A stretch of DNA of 64,000 nucleotides from Sorangium cellulosum (GTDB lineage: Bacteria > Myxococcota_A > Polyangia > Polyangiales > Polyangiaceae), in assembly GCF_004135735.1 (NCBI RefSeq), contig NZ_CP012670.1, positions 930,001 through 994,000 of the forward strand. Direction: 5' to 3'. Under the pieces are notes generated by a model. The model was not told the origin of the DNA. It ran no database searches and worked only from the letters and a program-made list of their open reading frames with translations. Made by a program: the position numbers and the translations under genes. The stretch's first letter is position 1; each line of letters starts with the position of its first letter. Below, one piece after another: positions 7,741 to 16,251 of this stretch.

Positions 7741-9347
7741 TGGACTTCCGAAAGGCAGGGCACGTGCGGAAGATGCGCAGCGCGTTCGGCGGGTTGGCGT
7801 TTCTCTTGGCAGTCGGCGGGTGCGACGGGTTCTGGAGTCACCTCGCGGAAGACTGCGAGCTCCTCGTCACATGTGACCATTTTTCCCCTTCAAGCACGGG
7901 TGGCGGTGGAACGCCGGGCCCCACGTGCGAGGCGGACCCGACCGAGAACGCAAGCACGGTGAGTAATGAGTGCGCGGTGTTCGCGAGCGCGAGCGCGGAG
8001 CCGGGCGGAGATGGGACGAAGGAGAAGCCGTACGCGTCGCTCGGGGAAGCGATCGCGAACGCGAAGGGCAAGCGGGTGCTGGCGTGCGCGAGCGGGGCGT
8101 TTGCCGAGAGCGTGACGATCGGAGCTGGGCTGGAGGTGATCGGGGGCTTCGACTGCGACGCTGAGTGGACGTGGAGCGAGGAGGCACGGAGCGCGATCGA
8201 GGGGCCGGCGGGCGCTGTGGCGTTGACGCTCGCGGAGGGGGCGAGCGGGGTGAAGGTGCGGGGCTTCTCGGTCCGTGCGGCGAGCGCGACGGAGCCGGGG
8301 GGACCGTCGATTGGCGTCGCGGTGGCGGACATCGAGGCGAAGCTGACGCAGGTGGACGTGACGGCGGGCGATGGGATGGATGGCGTGAACGGCGAGACGC
8401 CGACGGAGGCGCCGCAGGCAGGCGCGAGCGCGTCGGCGGTGGTGTCGGAGGCGTGCGATGCGCCGAATCAGGTCTTCGGCGGCGATCCCGGAGTGACGAC
8501 ATGCGAGGACGGCGAGACGCGAGGCGGCGCCGGTGGGCCTGGCGGGATTACGGGAGAGGACGAGGGCAAGGGGCAGAACGGTGCGGATGGTGCGCCGCTG
8601 CCCGAGCCGAACCCGAACAGCAGAGGGCTCGGAGGGCCGGGGCAAAAGGATGCCTCTGGTGAATGCGAGGCTGGCGCGAACGGCAAGAGCGGCGACCTCG
8701 GCAATGCTGGCACAGCCGGCAGCGGCACGACGCTGACATTGGCCGGCGTTACGGGCGGCGACGGCGGTAGCGGCACAACCGGGACGCGAGGTCAAGGGGG
8801 AGGAGGTGGTGGCGGTGCGAAAGCAGGGTTGTTCTGCTTGGGACCCGGAATGAGCACTGTTGACGGGGTAGGCGCTAGCGGAGGCGGGGGAGGCGCTGGC
8901 GGTTGCGGCGGGAAGGGAGGTGGCGGCGGGAAGGCCGGCGGGTCGAGCATCGGGATCGTGAGCCTGGGGACGAAGCTGGTGCTGACCGAGGTGACCGTTG
9001 CCGTGGGCAAGGCAGGTAAGGGCGGGGATGGCGCTGGCGGGCGAGGCGGCGGGCTCGGGGGGAGCGGCGGGACCGGTGGTACTCCTTCGACCCTCGGTGG
9101 CTCGGCTGGTTGCCGTGGCGGGGACGGCGGCCAAGGCGGAACGGGCGGCCCCGGTGGCGGCGGCCGAGGCGGCCACGCGGTAGGGATCGCCTACGCGGTG
9201 ACGCCGAGCGCCGCAGTCGCGTTGAAGGACTTCACCGAGGGGGCAGCGGGCGACGGCGGCCGTACGGCGCCAGGCGGGAACGCGGGCACATCGGGGACAA
9301 GCGGAGAATGCTGGGACTTCACGGCCAATGCGAGCTGCGGGCAGTGA
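7740..9347 (+). CDS. glycine-rich PGRS-type beta-helix lipoprotein, copy 1
   Basis: A 535-residue lipoprotein. The signal peptide ends in the lipobox AVGGC, so it is predicted to be lipid-anchored and exported. Residues ~65-200 resemble a pectate-lyase-like right-handed beta-helix of the DUF1565 kind: VFASASAEPGGDGTKEKPYA, then SLGEAIANAKG and LEVIGGFDCD. From ~215 the protein becomes a long Gly-rich domain with GGxGG runs resembling mycobacterial PGRS proteins. It starts at an ATG overlapping the stop of the PEGA gene. The central and C-terminal parts are nearly identical to copy 2 at nucleotide level, but a patch around 8619-8705 differs. Its surface location follows from the lipobox; its role is unknown. 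Confidence 0.85.
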   Translation: MDFRKAGHVRKMRSAFGGLAFLLAVGGCDGFWSHLAEDCELLVTCDHFSPSSTGGGGTPGPTCEADPTENASTVSNECAVFASASAEPGGDGTKEKPYASLGEAIANAKGKRVLACASGAFAESVTIGAGLEVIGGFDCDAEWTWSEEARSAIEGPAGAVALTLAEGASGVKVRGFSVRAASATEPGGPSIGVAVADIEAKLTQVDVTAGDGMDGVNGETPTEAPQAGASASAVVSEACDAPNQVFGGDPGVTTCEDGETRGGAGGPGGITGEDEGKGQNGADGAPLPEPNPNSRGLGGPGQKDASGECEAGANGKSGDLGNAGTAGSGTTLTLAGVTGGDGGSGTTGTRGQGGGGGGGAKAGLFCLGPGMSTVDGVGASGGGGGAGGCGGKGGGGGKAGGSSIGIVSLGTKLVLTEVTVAVGKAGKGGDGAGGRGGGLGGSGGTGGTPSTLGGSAGCRGGDGGQGGTGGPGGGGRGGHAVGIAYAVTPSAAVALKDFTEGAAGDGGRTAPGGNAGTSGTSGECWDFTANASCGQ

Positions 9348-9841
9348 GGTGAGAAAACGATGCTGTTGCGTGGCAAATCGGCAGCGCTCAACGGAATGCA
9401 AAAGGCAGGAAAACGAGCACTGCGCGCCGTGAGCCGCTGAGCTGAAGGAGGCAACAAGAAATGAGTGGACGCACCCCGAGCTGGGGTGGTAGGGACCATT
9501 TTGTCGCGGAGACGCGGCACGGTGGGCTGCCCGGCGCTTGCAACCTCGCCACCCAAGAGTGGAATGCCCAAGGCGCGGGCGGACGGACCGGAGATCTGCT
9601 GACTCCTTCTGCGTCGGGCCGCGAGAGCGGATATTATCCGACGGTCGCTGAAGGCAGCCCGGCAGCAGGTCGCTTTTGCTCTTCGCGAGGGCTGCGCGTC
9701 GTGGCTGTGGCAGGTCAGGCGCGCCGCGGCGCTGCATCGAGAGCCGCCGGCGGCGACGGGACCCCTCCCGTCCCGCGCGAAGCGCGGGGCGTGGGAGGGG
9801 CGGACCGCGCGCAGGCCCGAAGGGCCGAGCACGGGCCGGGG
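9348..9841 (+). repeat. duplicated 494-bp leader element, copy A
   Basis: This stretch between a PGRS lipoprotein and the next PEGA gene recurs almost unchanged 3142 bp downstream (12490-12983). The first ~260 bp differ at only one position. It contains a very strong ribosome-binding site, aaggagg at 9445-9451, nine bases before an ATG at 9461. That frame runs on into the PEGA gene. However, its third codon positions are less GC-rich than in real genes here, and differences in its second half change amino acids freely. I therefore read it as a leader or relic rather than coding sequence. It has no counterpart upstream of PEGA copy 1. I do not recognise its origin. Confidence 0.75.
9762..9800 (+). 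other. strong GC hairpin inside the duplicated leader (copy A)
   Basis: The arms cccctcccgtcccgcgc and gcgcggggcgtgggagggg fold with a tiny loop. It lies about 40 bp before the proposed GTG start of PEGA copy 2. In copy B the arms carry different bases and remain paired. It could be a transcript-level attenuator or an RNA-stabilising structure. Confidence 0.6.
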
Positions 9842-10879
9842 GTGGGCAGTTTTCTTCTGGCTGTCTTGCTGTGCTGTATACCAGCGCGCACTGCATGGTG
9901 CGAGGAGCGCGGCTCGTCGCCTGCCATGGAGGCGGGGGCGGCGCTCGAGTCTGCGTGCGAGCTGAGCCCGACGTTCGACGTGGCGTACAACCTCGGGAAC
10001 ACGAAGTACCAAATGAAGAAGCATCGGGAAGCAGCGCAGTACCTGTCCTATGCGCTGCGAAACTGGCCGCTGATCAAAGCGGCAGCGAGGCTGAAGCCGA
10101 TAGCGGAGCAGCGGCTCGCGGAGCAGCGGCTCGCGGAGTCGCGGCCGCTGGTGGGGGCGGTGACCGTAGCGGTCAGCGCGGCGGGAGCCGAGGTGCTGGT
10201 GGACGGCAAGGCCATGGGCAAGGCGTCGCTGGAGGGGGAGGTGTTTGTCGAGCCGGGCGAGCATCAGGTAGAGGCGCGGCTGCAAGGGTACGCGCCGGCG
10301 AGCCAGACGGTGCGGGTGGAGAAGGCAGGGACGGCGAAGGTGGAGCTGGCGATGGCGCTGCTGCAGAGCGAGGCGACGGAGGCAGCGCGGGGAGCGAGCG
10401 CGGAGGCGGGGGACGGCGCGCCGGGGGCGCGGGCCGGCGCGCTTGCGGCGGAGCAGCCGCCAGCGGGGCCGGTGCAGCCGGCAGCGCTGCCGGAGGAGAG
10501 GAACTGGATGCCGGTGATCGCGTTGGGCGCGGCGAGCGCGGTGGGGCTCGGCCTGGGGATCGGGATGACGGTCGCGGGGAGCAATGTGCTCGACGACGTC
10601 CATGCGCAGAGGCAGGCGATCAGGAACTCTGGAGGGCAGTGCACGAAGCCGTCGGCAGCATTCGTCGACGACTGTGCAGAGCTGAGCGGTACCGGAGAGC
10701 GCGTGGATATGCTCGGTCATGTGGCTGGCGCCGCGTACGTTGCATCGGGCGTGCTTGCCGCCGCGGCGCTGACCTATGCGTTGTGGCCGCGTGATGAAGC
10801 CGGTGCTGCGGGACAGCCGCGCGTGGTTGCCACCGCGCATCCCTTGGGCGCTGGCGTTGTCGTGCTCGGTACGTGGTGA
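9842..10879 (+). CDS. PEGA-domain membrane protein, copy 2 (truncated TPR)
   Basis: From the GTG at 9842 this encodes 345 residues. It begins with a hydrophobic signal-like segment (GSFLLAVLLCC) ending ARTAWC, then the second half of the TPR motif (SPTFDVAYNLGNTKYQ), the PEGA-like domain, a linker, a transmembrane helix from WMPVIALGAA and a C-terminal hydrophobic segment with the conserved cysteine pair. I chose this start because it puts a signal peptide at the N-terminus and excludes the poorly conserved leader. The alternative ATG at 9461 has the far better ribosome-binding site and would add 127 residues. Compared with copy 1, the signal peptide and first TPR helix are replaced. A 15-bp duplication gives a repeated AEQRL. 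A PGRS lipoprotein follows after 20 bp. Confidence 0.7.
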   Translation: MGSFLLAVLLCCIPARTAWCEERGSSPAMEAGAALESACELSPTFDVAYNLGNTKYQMKKHREAAQYLSYALRNWPLIKAAARLKPIAEQRLAEQRLAESRPLVGAVTVAVSAAGAEVLVDGKAMGKASLEGEVFVEPGEHQVEARLQGYAPASQTVRVEKAGTAKVELAMALLQSEATEAARGASAEAGDGAPGARAGALAAEQPPAGPVQPAALPEERNWMPVIALGAASAVGLGLGIGMTVAGSNVLDDVHAQRQAIRNSGGQCTKPSAAFVDDCAELSGTGERVDMLGHVAGAAYVASGVLAAAALTYALWPRDEAGAAGQPRVVATAHPLGAGVVVLGTW

Positions 10880-10899
10880 AGGGCTCGGGAGAGGACGCG

Positions 10900-12489
10900 A
10901 TGAAGACGAGAGGAAGACGCTGGATCGCGGCGAATGCCGTGCTTGTCCTGGCCGCGAGCAGCTGTGACGTCGTCTGGAACGATGTGTCAGGGGATTGTGA
11001 GCTGATGCTCACGTGCGGGCACTTCTTGCCGACGACCACGGGTGGCGGCGGGACGCCGGATCCCACCTGCGAGGCAGATCCGACCGAGGACGCAAGCACG
11101 GTGCGTGACGAATGCGCGGTGTTCGCGAGCGCGAGCGCGGAGCCGGGCGGAGATGGGACGAAGGAGAAGCCGTACGCGTCGCTCGGGGAAGCGATCGCGA
11201 ACGCGAAGGGCAAGCGGGTGCTGGCGTGCGCGAGCGGGGCGTTCGCGGAGAGCGTGACGATCGGAGCTGGGCTGGAGGTGATCGGGGGCTTCGACTGCGA
11301 CGCCGAGTGGACGTGGAGCGAGGAGGCGCGGAGCGCGATCGAGGGGCCGGCAGGCGTGGTGGCGCTGACGCTCGCGGAGGGGGCGAGCGGGGTGAAGGTG
11401 CGGAACTTCTCGGTCCGTGCGGCGAGCGCGACGGAGCCGGGGGGATCGTCGATTGGCGTCGCGGTGGCGGACATCGAGGCGGAACTGGCGCAGGTCGATG
11501 TGACCGCGGGCGATGGGATGGATGGCGCGAACGGCGAGACGCCGACGGAGGCGCCGCAGGCGGGAGCGAGCGCGTCGGCGGTGGTCTCGGAGGCGTGCGA
11601 TGCGCCGAATCAGGTCTTCGGTGGCGATCCCGGAGTGACGACGTGCGAGGACGGCGAGACGCGAGGCGGCGCCGGTGGGCCTGGCGGGATTACGGGAGAG
11701 GACGAGGGCAAGGGGCAGAACGGTGCGGATGGTGCGCCGCTGCCCGAGCCGAACCCGAACAACAAGGGCGTCGGCGGCATCGGCCAAACGGATGTGGCGG
11801 GTGAATGCCGGCGTGGAGAAGACGGTGCGGCCGGCACTGGCGGTGTCGCCGGCGCCGCCGGCAGCGGCACGACGCTGACGTTGGCCGGCGTTACGGGCGG
11901 CGACGGCGGTAGCGGCACAACCGGGACGCGAGGTCAAGGGGGAGGAGGTGGTGGCGGTGCGAAAGCAGGGTTGTTCTGCTTGGGACCCGGAATGAGCACT
12001 GTTGACGGGGTAGGCGCCAGCGGGGGCGGGGGCGGCGCCGGCGGTTGCGGAGGCAAGGGAGGCGGCGGCGGGAAAGCCGGCGGGTCGAGCATCGGGATCG
12101 TGAGCCTGGGGACGAGGCTGGTGCTAGCGGAGGTGACCGTCGTGGTGGGTAAGGCGGGCAAGGGGGGAGATGGCGCAGGCGGGCGAGGCGGTGCTGCTGG
12201 GGGAAGCGGTGGAAGCGGCGGAGCGTCTTCCCCCCTCGGCGGCTCCATCGGCTGCGATGGCGGCCGAGGCGGCCAAGGCGGAACGGGCGGTCCCGGCGGC
12301 GGCGGCCGAGGCGGCCACGCGGTAGGGATCGCCTACGCGGTGACGCCGAGCGCCGCGGTCGCGTTGAAGGCCTTCTCCGAGGGGGCAGCGGGCGACGGCG
12401 GCCGTACGGCGCCAGGCGGGAACGCGGGCACATCGGGGACAAGCGGAGAATGCTGGGACTTCACGGCCAATGCGAGCTGCGGGCAGTGA
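10900..12489 (+). CDS. glycine-rich PGRS-type beta-helix lipoprotein, copy 2
   Basis: A 529-residue lipoprotein with the same architecture as the copy at 7740: a short signal peptide ending LAASSC, a Cys-containing N-terminal segment, a beta-helix region and a long Gly-rich C-terminal domain ending in the same NASCGQ. The start ATG at 10900 follows gggagagg at 10887-10894. From about 11050 onward it matches copy 1 at a constant offset of 3142 bp and is nearly identical, except in a patch (11761-11850) where several codons differ without a length change. The distinct signal peptide and patch show that the copies are a mosaic rather than a fresh whole-gene duplication. Confidence 0.85.
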   Translation: MKTRGRRWIAANAVLVLAASSCDVVWNDVSGDCELMLTCGHFLPTTTGGGGTPDPTCEADPTEDASTVRDECAVFASASAEPGGDGTKEKPYASLGEAIANAKGKRVLACASGAFAESVTIGAGLEVIGGFDCDAEWTWSEEARSAIEGPAGVVALTLAEGASGVKVRNFSVRAASATEPGGSSIGVAVADIEAELAQVDVTAGDGMDGANGETPTEAPQAGASASAVVSEACDAPNQVFGGDPGVTTCEDGETRGGAGGPGGITGEDEGKGQNGADGAPLPEPNPNNKGVGGIGQTDVAGECRRGEDGAAGTGGVAGAAGSGTTLTLAGVTGGDGGSGTTGTRGQGGGGGGGAKAGLFCLGPGMSTVDGVGASGGGGGAGGCGGKGGGGGKAGGSSIGIVSLGTRLVLAEVTVVVGKAGKGGDGAGGRGGAAGGSGGSGGASSPLGGSIGCDGGRGGQGGTGGPGGGGRGGHAVGIAYAVTPSAAVALKAFSEGAAGDGGRTAPGGNAGTSGTSGECWDFTANASCGQ

Positions 12490-12983
12490 GGTGAGAAAAC
12501 GATGCTGTTGCGTGGCAAATCGGCAGCGCTCAACGGAATGCAAAAGGCAGGAAAACGAGCACTGCGCGCCGTGAGCCGCTGAGCTGAAGGAGGCAACAAG
12601 AAATGAGTGGACGCACCCCGAGCTGGGGTGGTAGGGACCATTTTGTCGCGGAGACGCGGCACGGTGGGCTGCCCGGCGCTTGCAACCTCGCCACCCAAGA
12701 GTGGAATGCCCAAGGCGCGGGCGGACGGACCGGGGATCTGCTGACTCCTTCTGCGTCGGGCCGCGAGAGCGGATATTATCCGACGGTCGCTGAAGGCAGC
12801 CCGGCGGCAGGTCGCTTTTGCTCTTCGCGAGGGCTGCGCGTCGTGGCTGTGGCAGGTCGGGCGCGCCGCGGCGCTGCGTCGAGAACCGCCGGCGACGACG
12901 GGACCCCTCCCGCCCCGCGCGGAGCGCGGGGCTTGGGAGGGGCGGACCGCGCGCAGGCCCGAAGGGCCGAGCACGGGCCGGGG
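12490..12983 (+). repeat. duplicated 494-bp leader element, copy B
   Basis: Second copy of the element at 9348-9841, at a constant offset of 3142 bp. It has the same strong ribosome-binding site (aaggagg at 12587-12593) and ATG at 12603. Differences from copy A cluster after ~12800. It again precedes a PEGA gene that lacks the first TPR helix. Confidence 0.75.
12904..12942 (+). other. strong GC hairpin inside the duplicated leader (copy B)
   Basis: The arms cccctcccgccccgcgc and gcgcggggcttgggagggg pair around a 3-base loop. Relative to copy A, the 5' arm, loop and 3' arm all carry substitutions, yet the stem is preserved. Confidence 0.6.
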
Positions 12984-14003
12984 GTGGGCAGCTTTCTTCT
13001 GGCTGTCTTGCTGTGCTGTACGCCAGCGCGCACTGCATGGTGCGAGGAGCGCGGCCCATCGCCCGCCATGGAGGCGGAGGCGGCGCTCGAGTCTGCGTGG
13101 GAGCTGAGCCCGACGTTCGACGTGGCGTACAACCTCGGGAACACGAAGTACCAGATGAAGAAGCATCGGGAAGCAGCGCAGCATCTGTCGTATGCGCTGA
13201 GGAACTGGCCGCTGATCAAAGCGGCAGCGAGGCTGAAGCCGATAGCGGAGCAGCGGCTCGCGGAGTCGCGGTCGCAGGTGGGGGCGGTGACGGTGACGGT
13301 CAGCGCGGCGGGAGCCGAGGTGCTGGTGGACGGGAAGGCGATGGGCAAGGCGCCGCTGGAGGGGGAGATCTTCGTCGAGCCGGGCGAGCACCAGGTGGAG
13401 GCGAGGCTGGAAGCGTACGTGCCGGCAAACCAGACGGTGCGGGTGGCGAAAGGCGGGACGGCAGAGGTGACGCTGGCGATGGCGCCGGTGCAACGCGAGG
13501 CGCAGGAGGTGGCGTCGGGCGCGAACGCGGAGGCGGGGGCGAGCACGCCGGGAGCGCGGGCCGGTGCGCCTGTGGCGGAGCCGTCGCCAGCGGCGCCGGT
13601 GGAGCCGGTTCCGCCGCCGCCAGGGCGGAGCTGGGTGCCGGTGATCGCGCTGGGTGTGGCGAGCGCGGTGGGGCTCGGCGTAGGGATCGGGACAACGGTC
13701 GCGTCAAACAATGCGAACTCAGAAGCTCGCGCTCAACAGGGCAAGATCTTCGGTGCAGGCGGCGGGTGCTTGGCATCGCCCTCATTCGTAGGACAATGCA
13801 CTGAGCTTCATCGCGCAGCCGAGAGCGCTGGCCGCCTCGGGGATGTCGCGTTGGGCAGTTACATTGCGTCGGGTGCGCTCGCCACGGCTGCCCTGACGTA
13901 TGCTCTGTGGCCAACAAGAAGCGCAGAGAAGGCTACGGCAGTGCTAGTGCTTCCGGAGCCGCGGGGGGATGGCATCAGCTTTGTGATGGTGAGCGCATGG
14001 TGA
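12984..14003 (+). CDS. PEGA-domain membrane protein, copy 3 (truncated TPR)
   Basis: A 339-residue protein from the GTG at 12984, or 466 residues from the ATG at 12603. It has a signal-like segment GSFLLAVLLCC, a half TPR, the PEGA-like domain with VLVDGKAMGKAPLEGEIFVE, a Pro/Ala linker, a transmembrane helix from WVPVIALGVA and a C-terminal hydrophobic segment. The first third follows copy 2. The stretch MAPVQREAQEVASGANAEAG instead matches copy 1 almost base for base, pointing to gene conversion. The C-terminal third is unlike either copy apart from the conserved cysteines and IASG...ALTYALWP. The start choice follows the same argument as for copy 2. Confidence 0.7.
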   Translation: MGSFLLAVLLCCTPARTAWCEERGPSPAMEAEAALESAWELSPTFDVAYNLGNTKYQMKKHREAAQHLSYALRNWPLIKAAARLKPIAEQRLAESRSQVGAVTVTVSAAGAEVLVDGKAMGKAPLEGEIFVEPGEHQVEARLEAYVPANQTVRVAKGGTAEVTLAMAPVQREAQEVASGANAEAGASTPGARAGAPVAEPSPAAPVEPVPPPPGRSWVPVIALGVASAVGLGVGIGTTVASNNANSEARAQQGKIFGAGGGCLASPSFVGQCTELHRAAESAGRLGDVALGSYIASGALATAALTYALWPTRSAEKATAVLVLPEPRGDGISFVMVSAW

Positions 14004-14023
14004 GTCGAGCCGGAGAACGACGG

Positions 14024-15586
14024 ATGAGGACGTTTGGGCGAGTCCTGCTTGGGTCAACTGCCGCTGCCGCGCTGCTCTCCAGCGGTTGCGACGGGCTTTG
14101 GTATCACATCGAGAACGACTGCGAGCTCATGCTCACATGCGAGAAGTACCGGGGAAGAGGCATCGAAGTCGTGCCTTCAGGGTGCGTGCCGAGCGAGATC
14201 GACGGCGCGGTAGATGACGTGTGCGGCGTTTTCGTGGCTTCGACTGGCAATGACGGAGGTGCGGGTACCCGGGCCGAGCCGGTCGCGACGCTCGCCGAAG
14301 CGCTCCGGCGCGCTGCCACGAACGGCACGGCGGCTTATGCCTGCGCGGAAACGTTCGAGGAGGCGGTCGAAGTGCCGGTCGGCGTCAAGCTCTTCGGTGG
14401 GCTTGACTGCGCGAACGGCTGGAGCTGGATCGGCGAGACGGCGAAGACGATCGTCGCGCCCGGCGAAGAGGCGATCGCGCTGAAGGTGACGCGGGGCGAG
14501 GGGACGGTGCGGATCGAGGACGTGTCGGTGCGTGCTGCGGATGCGCAGGCGCCGGGCGCGTCGTCGATCGCGGTGTTGGTGGACGGTGCGGAGGTGGAGT
14601 TCGCGCGGTGCGAGCTGATCGCCGGGAACGGGGCGGACGGCGCGAATGGCGAGGATGCGCCGAGCGAGATGCCGGCGCAGGCGCCGGCTGGGAATGCCGG
14701 AACCGATGCGTGCAGCGATCTGGATATGTCAGGAGGGCCCGATCAGACGTTGCCGGGAGGAGCGCAGGTCGAGAACACGTGCGACGGCGGTGCGCTATCG
14801 ATCGGCGGTGAGGGGGGCGATGGCAAAGTGAACAACGGTGATACCGGGCAGATGGGTCAGACCGGTGTCTTGGGTGAAGGAGGGAGTGGGGAACCCGCCG
14901 TTGGCGAGTGGACATGCGCGGCCAACGGCACTGGCCAGGGCGGCGATAACGGCACCCCCGGCGAAGCCGGCCTCGCCGCGAGCGGTCTCGGCACGCTGAG
15001 TTCATCCGGCTACACGGGCGTGAGCGGAGGGCCCGGTGGAGCGGGCAAGCCAGGTCAAGGCGGAGGCGGAGGCGGCGGCGCGAGGGGCGGCGCAGCGATC
15101 TGTCCAGGCGGCGTGCCAGGGGCCGGCGCAAGCGGAGGCAGCGGCGGACCTGGAGGCTGTGGCGGGCTGCCCGGTCAAGGGGGCGGTCCCGGGGGCGCGA
15201 GCATCGCGCTGGCGAGCGTGGAGGGGAAGGTGACGCTGCAGGACTGCGTGCTGAAGGCGGGCAGCGGAGGCAAGGGAGGTGCTGGCGGCGACCTGCAACC
15301 GGGCGGGGCCGGCGGAGTAGGCGGAGTCGGTGGCCTAGGCGTCGGCGGCTCGAAGAACGCGTGCGATGGAGGAAAGGGAGGTCAGGGAGGCAACGGCGGC
15401 CCAGGAGGAGGAGGCCTCGGCGGCCCGTCGCTTGCGATCGCGTACCGAGGCGAGGCGGTGAAGCAGGAAGGAGCGACGATGCTGCAACCCGGCACGGCGG
15501 GTACAGGTGGGCCCGGCGGAAGCAGCAACATGACGGAGAACGCGGGCATGGCAGGCGTGGCGGCGATGGAGCAGGAGTTTCCGTGA
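14024..15586 (+). CDS. glycine-rich PGRS-type lipoprotein, copy 3 (diverged)
   Basis: A 520-residue lipoprotein with a signal peptide ending in the lipobox LLSSGC, then CDGLWYHIENDCELMLTC, which matches the layout of the other two copies. A beta-helix region follows (VFVASTGNDGGAGTRAEPVA, then LFGGLDCANGWSW), then a Gly-rich PGRS-like C-terminal half. I chose the ATG at 14024 because ggag lies eight bases upstream; an ATG at 13997 would overlap the stop of the PEGA gene. Unlike copies 1 and 2 it is clearly diverged throughout, so it is an older paralogue outside the recent duplication. It is the last gene of the array and a hairpin follows. Confidence 0.85.
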   Translation: MRTFGRVLLGSTAAAALLSSGCDGLWYHIENDCELMLTCEKYRGRGIEVVPSGCVPSEIDGAVDDVCGVFVASTGNDGGAGTRAEPVATLAEALRRAATNGTAAYACAETFEEAVEVPVGVKLFGGLDCANGWSWIGETAKTIVAPGEEAIALKVTRGEGTVRIEDVSVRAADAQAPGASSIAVLVDGAEVEFARCELIAGNGADGANGEDAPSEMPAQAPAGNAGTDACSDLDMSGGPDQTLPGGAQVENTCDGGALSIGGEGGDGKVNNGDTGQMGQTGVLGEGGSGEPAVGEWTCAANGTGQGGDNGTPGEAGLAASGLGTLSSSGYTGVSGGPGGAGKPGQGGGGGGGARGGAAICPGGVPGAGASGGSGGPGGCGGLPGQGGGPGGASIALASVEGKVTLQDCVLKAGSGGKGGAGGDLQPGGAGGVGGVGGLGVGGSKNACDGGKGGQGGNGGPGGGGLGGPSLAIAYRGEAVKQEGATMLQPGTAGTGGPGGSSNMTENAGMAGVAAMEQEFP

Positions 15587-15603
15587 GGCTTCGCTGAGCT
15601 CCC

Positions 15604-15628
15604 GGGGCGTCGTCGAGCGCGACGCCCC
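15604..15628 (+). terminator. hairpin after the PEGA/PGRS array
   Basis: A perfect 9-bp stem, ggggcgtcg with cgacgcccc and a 7-base loop, lies 17 bp after the stop of the last PGRS gene. No T-tract follows, so it is terminator-like rather than a textbook intrinsic terminator. Confidence 0.5.
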
Positions 15629-15756
15629 GCCGCTGCCAAAGGAGGTGCCGGCGATCACAGGAACCATGATCGGAGGGCGGAGGTGTACCCGAGGGGACAC
15701 TGCGAGGTGTCGAGCGGGGTCCGCCGGCGCTTCGGCCCCGACGAGCGCCGCGGAAA

Positions 15757-16251
15757 GTGAAGACAGACGCGCGAGCCCGTGGCAATTCGGCAGGGCTGAT
15801 CGTAAAGGAGCGAAAGTTATCGGTATTCAAGAAGAGGACCCTTGGCGAGCCTCTCCAGTACTGGCAGAATCGGCGCCGTTCGGTCCCGAGGAGCCCCCTG
15901 CCGATGCGTCGAAAGTCCCGCCGAGACGAGAGTCCTCCCTCCGGTGTGCGCTCCAACCTGAGCGGGCTGGGAGAGTGGGAGCGGAGGATGGTGCGGACGC
16001 TCGGCCTCGAAGATATCGACTGGGACCCGGAGCGGTACTGCAAGCACTGCATCGCGAAGCGAGCGGCTCGCGAAGAGGCGGTGGCGGAGGTCGCGCCGCC
16101 GTCGGACAGCCGTCCGAAGCTTCGGGTGAGCCTCGGGTGGGCGAAGACCGTGGCCGCGGCGCGGAGTCCAATAGGGTGGAGCAAGCGCCGCGGCAAGCTG
16201 ACGCTGGTGAAGGTCGTGAGGGCGGCGCGTCGCGAGCGCAAGGATTCCTGA
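15757..16251 (+). CDS. small basic protein, unknown function
   Basis: A 164-residue Arg/Lys-rich protein from the GTG at 15757. An ATG at 15904 would give 115 residues and begins MRRKSRRDES. The C-terminal part (residues ~70-164) has the most gene-like codon use and contains YCKHCIAKRAAREE with two cysteines. No family is recognised. It stands alone between the lipoprotein array and a repeat-rich spacer. The start is uncertain because neither candidate has a clear ribosome-binding site. Confidence 0.45.
   Translation: MKTDARARGNSAGLIVKERKLSVFKKRTLGEPLQYWQNRRRSVPRSPLPMRRKSRRDESPPSGVRSNLSGLGEWERRMVRTLGLEDIDWDPERYCKHCIAKRAAREEAVAEVAPPSDSRPKLRVSLGWAKTVAAARSPIGWSKRRGKLTLVKVVRAARRERKDS

Noticed and set aside
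9461..9841. Treating the strong ribosome-binding site and ATG at 9461 (and 12603) as the true start of the PEGA genes
   Set aside because: The extension has weaker third-position GC bias, changes freely between copies and would bury the signal peptide inside the protein. Not excluded, so it is described in the entries.
9348..9841. Group II intron or retron as the origin of the duplicated leader
   Set aside because: I found no reverse-transcriptase frame and could not identify intron domain V or an msr/msd pair.
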